The notes: generated by a model from the letters alone, not told the origin. DNA of 64,000 nt from Mycetocola zhadangensis (GCF_003668565.1 NZ_RCWJ01000002.1:744001-808000); one strand, 5' to 3'. Numbered from the stretch's first letter, positions 17,697 to 27,393 are shown. A program made the numbers and translations.

Positions 17697-18608
17697 ATGG
17701 TCACTTCAGCGCTGCCCGCCGATCCGCTGTGGCCACGTGCGGGGTCCTGGCCGTCGCCGAAGGACATCGTCGGTGCCATCGATCTGGCCCTGATCGGCAT
17801 CCCGACCTGGCGCACCTCGCTGTCGCCGACCCGGGCTGAAGCTACTCCGGCGGCGATTCGGAATGCGCTCCGCCGGTACTCGCCGTTCGCGGCGTCCCTC
17901 GACGGTCGTAACGTCGACGACCTGGTGTTCGCCGACGTCGGAGATGTGATCGACCCGGACGGTGACGAAGGTGAGCGACGTGCGATTTCGGCAATGACGG
18001 ATGCTGTCGGTCGCGCCGCCGTCACCGTCGCCTTGGGCGGTGACAACGCCGCGACTGTGCCTGCCGCACTCGGAGCATGGGGCGACGCGATCGACAGTGC
18101 CGGTCTTGTCACGCTCGACGCACATCACGACCTTCGCGACGGTGTGTCAAACGGATCGCCCGTGCGCCGCCTTCTCGAGGCGGGCCTGGACGGGCGACGT
18201 GTCGTTCAGATCGGGATCGCCGACTTTGCCAACTCGAGGGCGTACACCGACCGGGCTCGGGACCTCGGTATCACGGTCGTCCGTCGCGACGATCTGCACG
18301 GGCGGCCGATGGCCGATGTTCTGGCTGAGGCCCTCGACGTCGCCGGAGCAGCCGGGGGACCGGTCCATGTCGACATCGACGTCGACGTGTGTGACCGGTC
18401 CGTCGCCCCCGCCTGCCCCGCGTCCGTGCCCGGCGGGCTCGCTGCTCATGAGTTGCGAGCCGCAGCACGTGCCGCCGGGCGTGATGGCCGGGTTCGTTCG
18501 ATCGACATCACTGAGATCGACGCCCTTGCCGATGCGCCGGACGGTCGCACTGTGCGGCTCGCCGCGCTGTGCGTCCTGGAGATCGCGGCGGGCGTCGCCG
18601 CCCGGTAA
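17697..18608 (+). CDS. Arginase/agmatinase-family hydrolase, candidate formimidoylglutamase
   Basis: A 303-residue ureohydrolase. The metal motifs are visible as LGGDNAAT (residues 114-121), LDAHHDLRDG (140-149) and VDIDVDVCDRS. The first motif has Asn117 where arginases have a metal-binding His. The hut operon 3 kb downstream lacks hutG, so this is the best candidate for the last step of histidine breakdown, but agmatinase-like activity is possible. TAGCGT ends six bases before the ATG and no ribosome site is present, so translation is probably leaderless. Convergent with a GntR gene. Confidence 0.75.
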   Translation: MVTSALPADPLWPRAGSWPSPKDIVGAIDLALIGIPTWRTSLSPTRAEATPAAIRNALRRYSPFAASLDGRNVDDLVFADVGDVIDPDGDEGERRAISAMTDAVGRAAVTVALGGDNAATVPAALGAWGDAIDSAGLVTLDAHHDLRDGVSNGSPVRRLLEAGLDGRRVVQIGIADFANSRAYTDRARDLGITVVRRDDLHGRPMADVLAEALDVAGAAGGPVHVDIDVDVCDRSVAPACPASVPGGLAAHELRAAARAAGRDGRVRSIDITEIDALADAPDGRTVRLAALCVLEIAAGVAAR

Positions 18609-18610
18609 CG

Positions 18611-18994
18611 CTACGGAATGGGTTCGGTGGTGCTGAACTCCCAAACGGCTCTGAGCGCATCCGCGACGTCCTCGGCAGCGACACCAGCCGCCTGCGCCTC
18701 GGCTGCGAGGTCGCGGATCCGCCGCACGACCGCGAGCGGGAGGGTGCCCGCCGACGCCGCCACGCGCGTACCGGCGGCCGTGCGAGTCACTACCAGACCG
18801 TCCCGTTCCAACAACTTGTACGCCTTCGCGGCTGTACCCGGCGCGACGTCGAGGTCTCGCGCTGTCTGTCGCACGGTGGGCAGGCGTTCACCAGCGCCCA
18901 ATTGACCCGAGACGATGAGACCACGAAATTGGCGGTAGATGTCGAGGGACCGGTTTGTTTCCTCAGCCGATGTCTGGAGGGGCTGCAGGGTCAA
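18611..18994 (-). CDS. GntR family regulator, YtrA subfamily
   Basis: A 127-residue regulator. The winged helix (LDIYRQFRGLIVSGQLGAGE, LPTVRQTARDLDVAPGTAAK, AYKLLERDGLV) is followed by only a short helical C-terminus, as in YtrA proteins. The start is TTG at 18994, overlapping the stop of the upstream membrane gene as TTGA, so the two are translationally coupled. TTGTAC/GTACAA repeats before that gene are likely operators. Confidence 0.88.
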   Translation of the reverse strand: MTLQPLQTSAEETNRSLDIYRQFRGLIVSGQLGAGERLPTVRQTARDLDVAPGTAAKAYKLLERDGLVVTRTAAGTRVAASAGTLPLAVVRRIRDLAAEAQAAGVAAEDVADALRAVWEFSTTEPIP

Positions 18995-20028
18995 CGCGCG
19001 GCCCCCGCCGGCTGCGCGGTGTCGCGGGGCCCGATGGTCCTGGCAGCGGGCGTCCGACGCAGAAGTCGATTGGCGACAAGGAGAAGCAGCAGGAACGCGA
19101 CGACCTCGAGTACCGGAGCAAGCCAGCCGCCCACAACGGCGAATTCTGCGTACTTCCAAATCATCTCGTAGGTATTGCTCTGCCCATTGCCATCCTCGAT
19201 GGACACGCCTGAAAGCGAACCCGCTCTCGCGATGAAACGAAGCGCTCCGCCGAGCGCAAGCAGGCTGGCCGCCGCGGCCAAACGCGCAACCCCCGAGGCG
19301 GTCTTCATCCGCTCGCCCTGTTCCGGCCCCACGGTATCCGGGCGAAGAAACGAGCGCGCCGCACTGGCATGAAGTGTCAGCGCTGTCACAACGGCGAGCC
19401 CGGCAAGACCGATCAGAACAGGAACTCCGTACGCCCAGCCATAAAACCACGGCCGCAGGGGGTCCACCGTCGAGTTCGGCACGGGGATCTGGAGATGAAT
19501 GAAACGTCCTCGGCTGTCAGCAGATGACGCCAAACCCGCCAGAATCGTCGTCACAAGCAAGGCGGCAACTGATGAAAGAGCAAGAGCGATGTCGCTGGTG
19601 GAGTTGAAGGTCCTCCACGTTCGGCGCCCGAGCGGCATCACCGGCTGCGTCGGTAGTGCCGACCGTCGAACAAGGATGGAGCCAAGGGCCACGGCGAGAA
19701 CGGCGAAAACCGCAAATACCGGCGTTGCAAAACGCCACCAGGAAACAACATCCGGCGTCATGACGAGGTAGCCGCGAACAACGTTCTCGATTGAGAAGAC
19801 GGCGATCACGACGAGGGAACCGATGCCGAGTATGCGGTGTTCGTGGCGGTACCGCACGGTCACTACGTGGGGCGCCGCAGCCGAACGGTCGATGGATTCC
19901 TGTCGCCTGTTCACCATCAGGACGATGGCGAAGACCAGAACCGCGAGCAGGAGCGAGAACAGCGGTAGTGACAGAGCGGCACGGACAAGATCCCCCAGGC
20001 CGAGGGAGGAGAGTGGGCTCGGTGGCAT
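18991..20028 (-). CDS. Multi-pass membrane protein, unknown function
   Basis: A 345-residue protein with about six or seven hydrophobic helices (LFSLLLAVLVFAIVLMV, a pair near residues 60-120, and a last one at LLLLLVANRLL). I do not recognise the family. AAGGAG precedes the ATG at 20028; the frame is open further upstream without a site. It is cotranscribed with a YtrA-type GntR gene. Such regulators usually control ABC transporters, but no ATPase is present here, which is unusual. Confidence 0.75.
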   Translation of the reverse strand: MPPSPLSSLGLGDLVRAALSLPLFSLLLAVLVFAIVLMVNRRQESIDRSAAAPHVVTVRYRHEHRILGIGSLVVIAVFSIENVVRGYLVMTPDVVSWWRFATPVFAVFAVLAVALGSILVRRSALPTQPVMPLGRRTWRTFNSTSDIALALSSVAALLVTTILAGLASSADSRGRFIHLQIPVPNSTVDPLRPWFYGWAYGVPVLIGLAGLAVVTALTLHASAARSFLRPDTVGPEQGERMKTASGVARLAAAASLLALGGALRFIARAGSLSGVSIEDGNGQSNTYEMIWKYAEFAVVGGWLAPVLEVVAFLLLLLVANRLLRRTPAARTIGPRDTAQPAGAAR

Positions 20029-20043
20029 TGTGCTCCTTCGAAG

Positions 20044-20089
20044 TTGTACCGTCTTTCTAGCACAACTTGTACCGCATAGCGAGTACAAG
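20044..20089 (-). promoter_or_regulatory. GntR (YtrA-type) operator candidates
   Basis: CTTGTAC (20066-20072) is perfectly inverted as GTACAAG (20083-20089) with a 10-base spacer. A third half-site TTGTAC lies at 20044-20049. YtrA-like regulators bind GTAC...GTAC dyads. The sites lie 16-61 bases before the membrane-protein ATG, so the GntR product probably represses its own operon. Confidence 0.7.
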
Positions 20090-20246
20090 GTGCAGCCGGC
20101 TACATCAAATTCGCGCCGGTCCCCGTCTGACGACCCGTTCCCCGGGACTGTGCGGTTCAATCAAGCAAAAGATTTTGCGTGACCGTGTAACTGTGTCGTC
20201 GTCCGGACATGTCGTAGTTAGGGGCGGATTTAGGAAAGGGTGCGAT

Positions 20247-20852
20247 ATGTCGGACAGGCTCGATCGATTGCTGAACGAAAGCAGGCCACCCGACGCGACG
20301 GCGCTGCCCGGCGTCGCGGACAGAGCGCGAGAGGTGGCGGCCGGTGCTGCCAGCGGAGAAGGTCAGCCCTTCCGCCCCCGACGGCCGCGGTGGTGGAATT
20401 TTCTCGTCTTTGGCACGGTGGCCGTTGCTGCCTCCGCAGCGGCGATTCCGCCGCTGGTGGCATGGGCGCCCTGGGAACCCGATCTGGTGGTGAGCCGCGA
20501 ATTTCCCGTGACTGACGGCGGTGAGCTGACCAATTGCGTCGTCATCGTGCGGGTCGGCCAGGACGAGCACGCGGGTGGCGCGGATGCGGGACGTCATTTG
20601 GACGAGGCGCGACGATTTCTTCAGGACGGGGACTGGTCGGACATCACCGTAGATCTCGACGACGTCGAGGCATACCTCGATGCCATGACCCCACAGCAAC
20701 GAGCGTTGCGGGAGGAAGCAGGGATCTCGAATCCGCACCTCCTGTCCATGCTGGCCTCAAATGAGATCACCTCCGAGTTCGAAGAAGCGGGCTACCTCAA
20801 ACACGGCGTCTGGCTTGAATCCATGGGAACCTGTGACGAGGTGGGCGAGTGA
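20247..20852 (+). CDS. Membrane-anchored anti-sigma-like protein
   Basis: A 201-residue protein with about 48 cytosolic residues, one membrane span (WWNFLVFGTVAVAASAAAI) and an outer domain of about 120 residues. No zinc-binding anti-sigma motif is visible. It overlaps the following sigma-factor gene by GTGA (20849-20852), which makes a sigma-regulator role likely by context. GGAAAGGG precedes the ATG. The pair order, regulator first, is uncommon. Confidence 0.7.
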   Translation: MSDRLDRLLNESRPPDATALPGVADRAREVAAGAASGEGQPFRPRRPRWWNFLVFGTVAVAASAAAIPPLVAWAPWEPDLVVSREFPVTDGGELTNCVVIVRVGQDEHAGGADAGRHLDEARRFLQDGDWSDITVDLDDVEAYLDAMTPQQRALREEAGISNPHLLSMLASNEITSEFEEAGYLKHGVWLESMGTCDEVGE

Positions 20853-21383
20853 GCACTTTCGACGGGAGCGACGCTCAGCGCCTCACGCTTCTTTATGAGG
20901 CGGCCTCTGGCTCGCTTCTGAACTATTTGGCCAGGCGGGTGTCACCGGTTGAAGACGCGGCGGACCTGCTGAGCGAAACGTTTTATGGTGGCATACCGGC
21001 GAATCGACAGGCTGCCCGACGACAGCGAGGAGGCGCGAATGTGGCTGTTCGGGGTTGCTCGCCGGGTTCTCGCGAACCATCGCCGTGGAGCAGTGCGGCG
21101 GGCAACGATTAGACTCTCGTACGTCGACGAGCCTGACAAATACTCCGAGGTGCGCGAGGCGATCGAAGCATTGCCTGCGAACCAGCGCGAGCTTGTTCAG
21201 TTGGTCCATTGGGACGGATTCTCTCTGCGCGAGGCGGCGGGAATCGCGGGGGTGTCAGAGTCAACGGCCCGTGGGCGCTACGAGCGTGCAAGGAAACGGC
21301 TTCACGATTCGCTCCGACCCGCCGCCGACGCGCCAGTCGCGCGGCTGGTTCCGTCCGGGGACGCGATGGCGCAGCCCGAGTGA
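20849..21383 (+). pseudogene. Sigma-70 family (ECF-type) sigma factor, interrupted by a +1 frameshift
   Basis: The first frame, from GTG 20849, encodes the start of sigma region 2 (LTLLYEAASGSLLNYLARRV, VEDAADLLSETF) and then loses sense. The next frame, from 20985, gives the remainder (MVAYRRIDRLP, RMWLFGVARRVLANHRRG) and region 4 (ALPANQRELVQLVHWDGFSL, ESTARGRYERARKRL). The junction is the TTTT run at 20981-20984. Dropping one T restores a normal 177-residue protein. It may be a true mutation, a sequencing error or recoding. Starting at ATG 20985 alone would lack half of region 2. Confidence 0.8.
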
Positions 21384-21384
21384 G

Positions 21385-22563
21385 TCAAGGAACGTCGAAC
21401 GAGACGAGCTCGCCGCCCCTCCACACGCGCTCGACCAGCGGAACACCAGGCCGATAGGCCAGGTGCAGATAGCTTGGTGCGCGTAGCTCGACCAGGTCAG
21501 CACGAGCTCCGACGACAATCCGGCCGATGTCGGTTCGCTGGAGTGCAGCCGCACCCCCCGCGGTGGCGGACCACACCGCTTCCGTGGGCGTCATGCCCAT
21601 GTCACGCACCGCAACCGCGATGCAGAATGCCATCGACGACGTGAAGCTGGAGCCCGGGTTGCAGTCGCTGGCCAACGCGATGGTCACACCAGCGTCGAAA
21701 AGCCGACGTGCGTTCGGGTATGGCTGTTTCGTCGAGAACTCGACCCCGGGCAGGAGGGTGCACACGGTGTCGGATGATGCGAGTGTCCGCACGTCATCGT
21801 CACTCAAGGCAGTGCAGTGATCGACGCTTGCGGCGCCAAGCTCGACAGCGAGTTGGACTCCGTCGCTCTTCCCCAGTTGGCCCGCGTGCATTCGGATACC
21901 GAGTCCCCGCGCGGCGCCAGCTTCGAGCACACGCCGTGCCTGCTCCGTGCTGAACGCGCCGGTCTCGCAGAACACGTCGATCCACCTGGCGTGGGGCGCG
22001 CACGCATCCAGCATGGGACCGATTACGAGGTCGACGTACTCGTCAGCGCGGCCCTGGAACTCCGGTGGGACGACATGCGCCCCGAGGAACGTCACCTCGT
22101 CGGTGACCTCCGCAGCGAGGCGAACGAGTCGTTCCTCAGTGTCGACGTCGAGTCCGTACCCGCTCTTGATCTCAAATGTCGTCGTCCCCTGCACGGCCAG
22201 TTCACGAACAAGCCCGGCCAGCCGGAGTCTGAGCTCATCCTCCGGTGCCTCCCGTGTGCTGGCCACCGTTGTTCGTATACCGCCAGCGGCATAGGGTTTC
22301 CCGGCCATCCGCGCCTCGAATTCGTTCGCCCGATCACCGCCGAATAGAAGGTGGGTGTGGCTGTCGACGAAACCGGGCAGGACCGCGTGACAGGCAGCAT
22401 CCGTCACCGAATCTGCGTCAGGTGCCGCAGTTGCCTTGCCGACCCAGGCGATGTGTTCGTCCTCCATCAGCACTGCGGCGTTCGAAATCAGGCCGAGGAG
22501 ACCGTCGCGCTCGGGATCGTTGGTGACCAGCTGCCCGATGTTGGTGATGAGCCGGGTGGTCAT
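21385..22563 (-). CDS. hutI: Imidazolonepropionase
   Basis: A 392-residue amidohydrolase that opens imidazolonepropionate to formiminoglutamate in histidine breakdown. Metal-binding HTH is in [15 protein letters not shown] near residue 65; further ligands lie in [24 protein letters not shown] and [15 protein letters not shown]. It overlaps hutU by ATGA (22560-22563) and ends one base from the convergent sigma-factor gene. The open frame extends upstream inside hutU and that part is rejected. Confidence 0.96.
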   Translation of the reverse strand: MTTRLITNIGQLVTNDPERDGLLGLISNAAVLMEDEHIAWVGKATAAPDADSVTDAACHAVLPGFVDSHTHLLFGGDRANEFEARMAGKPYAAGGIRTTVASTREAPEDELRLRLAGLVRELAVQGTTTFEIKSGYGLDVDTEERLVRLAAEVTDEVTFLGAHVVPPEFQGRADEYVDLVIGPMLDACAPHARWIDVFCETGAFSTEQARRVLEAGAARGLGIRMHAGQLGKSDGVQLAVELGAASVDHCTALSDDDVRTLASSDTVCTLLPGVEFSTKQPYPNARRLFDAGVTIALASDCNPGSSFTSSMAFCIAVAVRDMGMTPTEAVWSATAGGAAALQRTDIGRIVVGARADLVELRAPSYLHLAYRPGVPLVERVWRGGELVSFDVP

Positions 22564-24215
22564 GATTCCTGCATCGGTATGCGCAGGCCGCGATCTCGTG
22601 CAACCTCGGCGGCGCGGTCGTAGCCGGCGTCGACATGGCGCATCACACCCGAGCCGGGGTCGTTGACCAGGACCCGCGCGATTTTCTCGGCGGCGAGCGG
22701 AGTGCCGTCGGCGACAATCACCTGGCCCGCGTGAATGGAACGGCCGATGCCGACGCCTCCGCCATGGTGGATCGACACCCAGGTCGCACCGGACGCCGTG
22801 TTCAACAGCGCGTTGAGGAGGGGCCAGTCGGCGATGGCGTCCGAGCCGTCGGCCATGCCTTCGGTCTCGCGGTACGGTGAGGCGACGGAGCCGGAATCGA
22901 GGTGGTCTCGGCCGATGACGAGCGGCGCGCTCAGCTCGCCGGATGCAACCATTTCGTTGAATTTCAGCCCGGCGAGGTGCCTCTCCTGATACCCGAGCCA
23001 GCAGATGCGAGCGGGCAGCCCCTCGAACTGCACCTTGTCCTGCGCCTTGGTGATCCACCGGTGGAGGTGCTCGTCGTGAGGAAAGAGTTCGAGGATGGCG
23101 CGATCCGTCGCGGCGATATCCGCAGGGTCGCCGGAGAGTGCAGCCCACCGGAACGGGCCTTTACCTTCGGCGAACAACGGGCGGATGTATGCGGGTACGA
23201 ACCCGGGAAAGTCGAAGGCGCGCTGGCAGCCGCCGAGCTTCGCCTCCGCCCGGATCGAGTTGCCATAGTCGAAGACCTCGGCGCCAGCGTCCTGAAATCC
23301 AACCATGGCGTTGACGTGTTTCGCCATGGAGGCTCGGGCCAGCTCGGTGAAGCTCGCCGGGTCGTGATCAGCGAGGGTATGCCAGTCGGTCACTGACACT
23401 CCCTCGGGCAGATAACTCAGCGGGTCATGGGCGCTGGTCTGATCGGTCACAACATCGATGGGCACACCGCGCTCGAGCAGCTCGGTGAAGACGGTGGCCG
23501 CATTGCCGACGACACCGACCGAGAGTGCAGTGCGTTGTGCCTTTGCCCCGATAACCCGATCGATCGCCCGGTCGAGTGACGGTGCGAGTTCGTCGAGGTA
23601 ACCGTGGTCGACCCGACGCTGAAGTCGGGTCATATCCACGTCGACAATGAGCACGACGCCGTCATTCATTGTCACGGCGAGGGGTTGCGCGCCGCCCATT
23701 CCGCCAGCGCCGGCGGTGAGGGTGAGGGTCCCGGCGAGGCTGCCGCCGAATCGTTTCGCCGCGACCGCCGCGAAGGTTTCGTACGTGCCCTGCAGGATGC
23801 CCTGCGTGCCGATGTAAATCCACGAACCCGCGGTCATCTGGCCATACATGGTGAGGCCGAGCGACTCGAGTCGGCGGAACTCCGGCCAGGTTGCCCAGTC
23901 GCCGACGAGGTTGGAGTTGGCGATGAGCACCCTCGGCGCCCACTCATGGGTACGAAAGACACCCACCGGTTTGCCCGACTGCACCAGCAGGGTCTCATCC
24001 GACTCAAGCGTTTCGAGGGTGCGCACAATCGCGTCGAATGCTTCCCAGCTGCGCGCTGCTTTTCCGGTGCCGCCGTAGACGACGAGGTCGTCCGGCCGCT
24101 CGGCGACGTCCGGATCGAGGTTGTTCATGAGCATGCGCAGCGGACCTTCGGTCTGCCAACTCTTCGCCGTCAGCGTTGAACCCCTGGGGGAGCGGATGAT
24201 GCGGGTGTCGATCAT
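22560..24215 (-). CDS. hutU: Urocanate hydratase
   Basis: A 551-residue NAD+-dependent enzyme that converts urocanate to imidazolonepropionate. Conserved segments include [20 protein letters not shown] near the start, [17 protein letters not shown], the active-site Cys region [20 protein letters not shown], and [17 protein letters not shown] at the end. Full length for the family. AAAGGACC precedes the ATG. It is the middle gene of hutH-hutU-hutI, 127 bases after hutH and overlapping hutI. Confidence 0.97.
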   Translation of the reverse strand: MIDTRIIRSPRGSTLTAKSWQTEGPLRMLMNNLDPDVAERPDDLVVYGGTGKAARSWEAFDAIVRTLETLESDETLLVQSGKPVGVFRTHEWAPRVLIANSNLVGDWATWPEFRRLESLGLTMYGQMTAGSWIYIGTQGILQGTYETFAAVAAKRFGGSLAGTLTLTAGAGGMGGAQPLAVTMNDGVVLIVDVDMTRLQRRVDHGYLDELAPSLDRAIDRVIGAKAQRTALSVGVVGNAATVFTELLERGVPIDVVTDQTSAHDPLSYLPEGVSVTDWHTLADHDPASFTELARASMAKHVNAMVGFQDAGAEVFDYGNSIRAEAKLGGCQRAFDFPGFVPAYIRPLFAEGKGPFRWAALSGDPADIAATDRAILELFPHDEHLHRWITKAQDKVQFEGLPARICWLGYQERHLAGLKFNEMVASGELSAPLVIGRDHLDSGSVASPYRETEGMADGSDAIADWPLLNALLNTASGATWVSIHHGGGVGIGRSIHAGQVIVADGTPLAAEKIARVLVNDPGSGVMRHVDAGYDRAAEVARDRGLRIPMQES

Positions 24216-24277
24216 TGCGGTCCTTTCGTGGCGAATGCGCCTGCGCTTGTGTACGTAACTCCGCCTGCACGTGGCTG

Positions 24278-24312
24278 AAGGCCGGAAATCCTCGACAAAT
24301 CGGCCTTTCCGG
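24278..24312 (-). promoter_or_regulatory. Mutually exclusive hairpins between hutH and hutU
   Basis: AAGGCCG (24278-24284) can pair with CGGCCTT (24301-24307), while CCGGAAA (24282-24288) can pair with TTTCCGG (24306-24312). The two stems share bases, so only one forms. This could be a weak terminator, RNA processing site or attenuator that tunes hutU against hutH. Function is inferred from structure only. Confidence 0.4.
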
Positions 24313-24342
24313 AACTGATTGGCTGAGTTATGGACTGCCGCG

Positions 24343-25929
24343 TCATCGCAACCTCCCCGTGATGGTGGTTGCGGCATCCGTTATCGATCCAGCTTGGACG
24401 AGGTCATACACCGACTCGATTTCGGGCGAGAGGTGCCGGTCTGGACCGGGGCCGGCCACAACGGTGCGAACGAGATCACGGACGGCACCGGTTGCTGGCG
24501 CCGGTTTGAGCGGGGCACGCAGGTCGAGCGACCGAGAGGCGGTCATCACCTCGATGGCCAGCACCCGGCCGAGACCGTCGATCGACCGGCGCAGCTTGCG
24601 GGCGGCGGCCCAGCCCATTGAAACGTGATCCTCCTGCATTGCGGAGGAAGGGATCGAATCAACCGATGCGGGCGCTGCCAGTCGCTTGAGCTCGGAGACG
24701 ATGCCGGCCGCGGTGTACTGGGCGATCATCAGCCCCGAGTCGACGCCGACCTCGGCGGCAAGGAACGGCGGCAGCCCCTTGTTGCGAGACACGTCAAGGT
24801 GCCGGTCGATCCGCCGTTCGGATATCGACGCCACATCGGCGACGGCGATGGCCAGGAAGTCGAGCACGTAAGCGATCGGGGCGCCGTGGAAGTTTCCGTT
24901 GGACTCGACCCGGCCGTCGACCGTGACAACGGGATTGTCGATCGTGCTTGCCAGTTCGCGGGAGGCGACCAGCGCGGCGTGTGTTGCAGTGTCACGAGCA
25001 GCGCCGTGCACCTGTGGGCTGCAGCGCAAGGAGTACGCGTCCTGAATCGTGGTGCACTCCGGCCCGGCGTGCGAGGCCACGAGAGGGGAATCGGCCAGCA
25101 GCGCCCGCAGGTTCGTCGCGGAATCGGCCTGACCCAGTTGGGGGCGGAGCTCCTGAAGGTCCGCAGCGAAAACGGCGTCCGTTCCGAGGAGCGCCTCAAC
25201 GCTCATTGCGGCCGCGATGTCGGCAGTCTGCAGCAGCACACGCAGATCGGAGAGGGCGAGAACAAGCATGCCGAGCATGCCGTCTGTCCCGTTGATGAGA
25301 GCGAGTCCTTCTTTCTCCGCGAGCTCGATCGATGAAATACCGGCCGCCCCGAGAGCGTCGGCTGCATCGAGGAGGCTCCCGGCGGCATCCCGAACCTGCC
25401 CCTCACCCATCACGGCCAGGGCGCAGGCCGCAAGGGGGGCGAGGTCGCCCGAGCAACCGAGCGACCCGTATTCGTAGACGACCGGGGTGATGCCGGCGTT
25501 AAGAAGGGCCGCGTAGGTTTCGACGGTCGCGGTGCGCACGCCGGTTCGACCGGACATAAGGGTGGAGAGTCGAAGCAGCATGAGCGCGCGGACCACCTCC
25601 CGCTCGACTTCGGAGCCCGAGCCGGCCGCGTGTGAACGGATGAGGCTGCGCTGCAGTGAGGTGCGCCTGGCGGGGTCAATGTACGTGGTGGCCAGAGCGC
25701 CGAATCCGGTTGAGATGCCGTAGTGGCCAGCCGGATCTGTGGCGAGTGAGTCAATGATGCTGCGGGTGGCTGCGACCGCCTCAAGGGCTTGGGCATCCAG
25801 GTCCACGCGAGCGTTGAAGCGCGCAACGGCAACAACCTCGTCGAAACTCAGCGGCCGTGCGCTGAGAGTGACGGATTCGGCGTGCGCGGACGCTTGCGGT
25901 GCTCGCGGGGGAGACGGCAGGGTGTTCAT
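24343..25929 (-). CDS. hutH: Histidine ammonia-lyase
   Basis: A 528-residue lyase that deaminates histidine to urocanate. The MIO cofactor triad is Cys159-Ser160-Gly161 in [14 protein letters not shown]; most family members have Ala-Ser-Gly, and I believe the Cys form is common in actinobacteria. Tyr of [12 protein letters not shown] and the [14 protein letters not shown] segment are present. It is first in the hut operon, divergent from an IclR regulator 100 bases away. Confidence 0.97.
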   Translation of the reverse strand: MNTLPSPPRAPQASAHAESVTLSARPLSFDEVVAVARFNARVDLDAQALEAVAATRSIIDSLATDPAGHYGISTGFGALATTYIDPARRTSLQRSLIRSHAAGSGSEVEREVVRALMLLRLSTLMSGRTGVRTATVETYAALLNAGITPVVYEYGSLGCSGDLAPLAACALAVMGEGQVRDAAGSLLDAADALGAAGISSIELAEKEGLALINGTDGMLGMLVLALSDLRVLLQTADIAAAMSVEALLGTDAVFAADLQELRPQLGQADSATNLRALLADSPLVASHAGPECTTIQDAYSLRCSPQVHGAARDTATHAALVASRELASTIDNPVVTVDGRVESNGNFHGAPIAYVLDFLAIAVADVASISERRIDRHLDVSRNKGLPPFLAAEVGVDSGLMIAQYTAAGIVSELKRLAAPASVDSIPSSAMQEDHVSMGWAAARKLRRSIDGLGRVLAIEVMTASRSLDLRAPLKPAPATGAVRDLVRTVVAGPGPDRHLSPEIESVYDLVQAGSITDAATTITGRLR

Positions 25930-25983
25930 GCCTCGATTCGATCACCGACACGGTTTGCGGACAACAGCGAGCCGGCCGCACTA

Positions 25984-25999
25984 GTCTGGGATCTCAGAC
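25984..25999. promoter_or_regulatory. IclR-type operator candidate
   Basis: GTCTGGGATCTCAGAC is a near-perfect 16-base palindrome (one symmetric mismatch pair) in the 100-base gap between divergent hutH and the IclR gene. It overlaps TAGTCT, a possible -10 box toward iclR. Position makes it the likely binding site controlling both. Confidence 0.55.
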
Positions 26000-26029
26000 G
26001 CCCGGCCAAGGGTGATGAGGAAGTGACCA

Positions 26030-26785
26030 ATGCCCGGTTCGCAGGTTCCAGCAGCGGATGCCACGCTTCGCATTCTCAGTCACCTCGCGACCCAGCGTGG
26101 TCCGGTTGCTGCCGCGACCCTTGCCACCGCGCTCGATTTGCCCCGATCCACCGTTTACCACCTGCTCGGAGTCCTGCAGAAACGAGGGTTTGTCGTGCAC
26201 CTGCCCGAAGCCCGCCGGTATGGACTCGGAGTGGCAGCGTTTGAACTGTCGGGCGGATTCGCCCGCCAGCAACCGTTGAGCCGGCTTGGCCACCCGCTGC
26301 TCGCCGACCTGGTCGACCGGGTGGGGGAGAGTGCTCACCTCGCCGTGATGCACGGGCGCGACGTTCTCTACATCGTCGAGGAGCGCGCGCCGCGGCGTCC
26401 GCACCTCGTCACGGATGTCGGCGTGCGGCTCCCGGCGCACCTCACCGCGTCCGGCCGGGCCATGCTCGCGTCCCTGCCTCGAGAGCAAGTGCGTGCCCTG
26501 TTTCCGGATGCCACTGCGTTTGTCGATCGGACGGGCAGCGGTCCTGCACGCTACCGGGAACTGCGCGCGTTGCTCGACACCGTATCGTCCGAGGGATTCG
26601 CGACGGAAGATGGTGAAGTGACCGAGGGAATGGCATCCGTCGCCGTTGTGGTGAGGGACCACGTCGGCTGGCCAGCGGCGTCCATTGCCGTGACGTTTCC
26701 AAGCGACACCCATTCGGAGAGAACGACTCTCGTCTCCGCGGTGTCTGCCGCTGCCGCCGAGCTCTCGCGACGCATCGGCGGCTGA
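26030..26785 (+). CDS. IclR family regulator of the hut operon
   Basis: A 251-residue regulator. The N-terminal winged helix (ATLATALDLPRSTVYHLLGV) is followed by an IclR effector domain (HLAVMHGRDVLYIVEERAP, LPAHLTASGRAMLASL, GMASVAVVVRD). Divergence from hutH suggests it senses histidine or urocanate and controls hut genes, a known arrangement in actinobacteria, though not proven here. GAGGAAG precedes the ATG. Its last 235 bases overlap the antisense end of the DedA gene. Confidence 0.9.
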   Translation: MPGSQVPAADATLRILSHLATQRGPVAAATLATALDLPRSTVYHLLGVLQKRGFVVHLPEARRYGLGVAAFELSGGFARQQPLSRLGHPLLADLVDRVGESAHLAVMHGRDVLYIVEERAPRRPHLVTDVGVRLPAHLTASGRAMLASLPREQVRALFPDATAFVDRTGSGPARYRELRALLDTVSSEGFATEDGEVTEGMASVAVVVRDHVGWPAASIAVTFPSDTHSERTTLVSAVSAAAAELSRRIGG

Positions 26786-27393
26786 GGAGCTTTCGCCGCA
26801 CGGCGGCGGCTGACGGTGCTCGTCACCCGGTCGATGAGAACGCCGAGCGTGATGGCCAGAACGATGCCGATGGCCGCGCCAAGCAGCGGCTGATCCTTCA
26901 CCCAATGCCCGGCCACGAGGCCGATACCGACGGAATATGCCGCCCACGACGCTCCGGCGAGAACGGTGAGTGGCCAGAACCGCCGGTGGGGGAAGCGGGT
27001 TGCTCCCGCCGTCATGTTGACGGCGATCCGACCGATCGGAATGTACCGCGCCGTGATGATCAGCGCGGCAGGGCGGTGGCGGAACCCGGCCGCGGCCCAG
27101 TCGAAAGCCCTGATGGTTCGGGGGTGACGCATCCAACGAAACCGCTCAGTGCCGATGCTCCGACCGAGCAGGTAGGCGATATTGTCACCGAGCGCCGCTC
27201 CAAGGGCCGCAACGAGGACGATCAATAGCGGAGACGGTGAGCCAGTGGAAACCCCGATTGCCACGGCGGCGACAACGACGGTCTCACTCGGCACCGGTGG
27301 AAAAAAGCCATCGACGACCACAACGAGGAAGATGACGGCGTACACCCAGGGTGACGCCACTGTCGAGAGGATGGCATCGGTGAGGAATTCCAT
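26551..27393 (-). CDS. DedA family membrane protein (SNARE-associated type)
   Basis: A 280-residue DedA protein: FFPPVPSETVVVAA near residue 30, GAALGDNIAYLLGRSIG, and RYIPIGRIAVNMTAGAT with the conserved arginine and glycine. The fold ends near residue 200. The last 75 or so residues, Ser/Thr-rich, run antisense through the end of the IclR gene and look like read-through sequence. DedA proteins are linked to lipid flipping and membrane homeostasis. The start at 27393 fits the family; upstream ORF sequence is rejected. Confidence 0.88.
   Translation of the reverse strand: MEFLTDAILSTVASPWVYAVIFLVVVVDGFFPPVPSETVVVAAVAIGVSTGSPSPLLIVLVAALGAALGDNIAYLLGRSIGTERFRWMRHPRTIRAFDWAAAGFRHRPAALIITARYIPIGRIAVNMTAGATRFPHRRFWPLTVLAGASWAAYSVGIGLVAGHWVKDQPLLGAAIGIVLAITLGVLIDRVTSTVSRRRAAKAPQPPMRRESSAAAADTAETRVVLSEWVSLGNVTAMDAAGQPTWSLTTTATDAIPSVTSPSSVANPSDDTVSSNARSSR

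Noticed and set aside
20187-20215. ECF-type promoter (GTAAC ... CGT) before the anti-sigma-like gene
   Set aside because: The spacing of 21 bases is longer than the 16-17 expected, so I do not call it.
22564-23148. Upstream extension of hutI
   Set aside because: It overlaps hutU out of frame with arginine-rich nonsense; the ATGA junction fixes the start at 22563.
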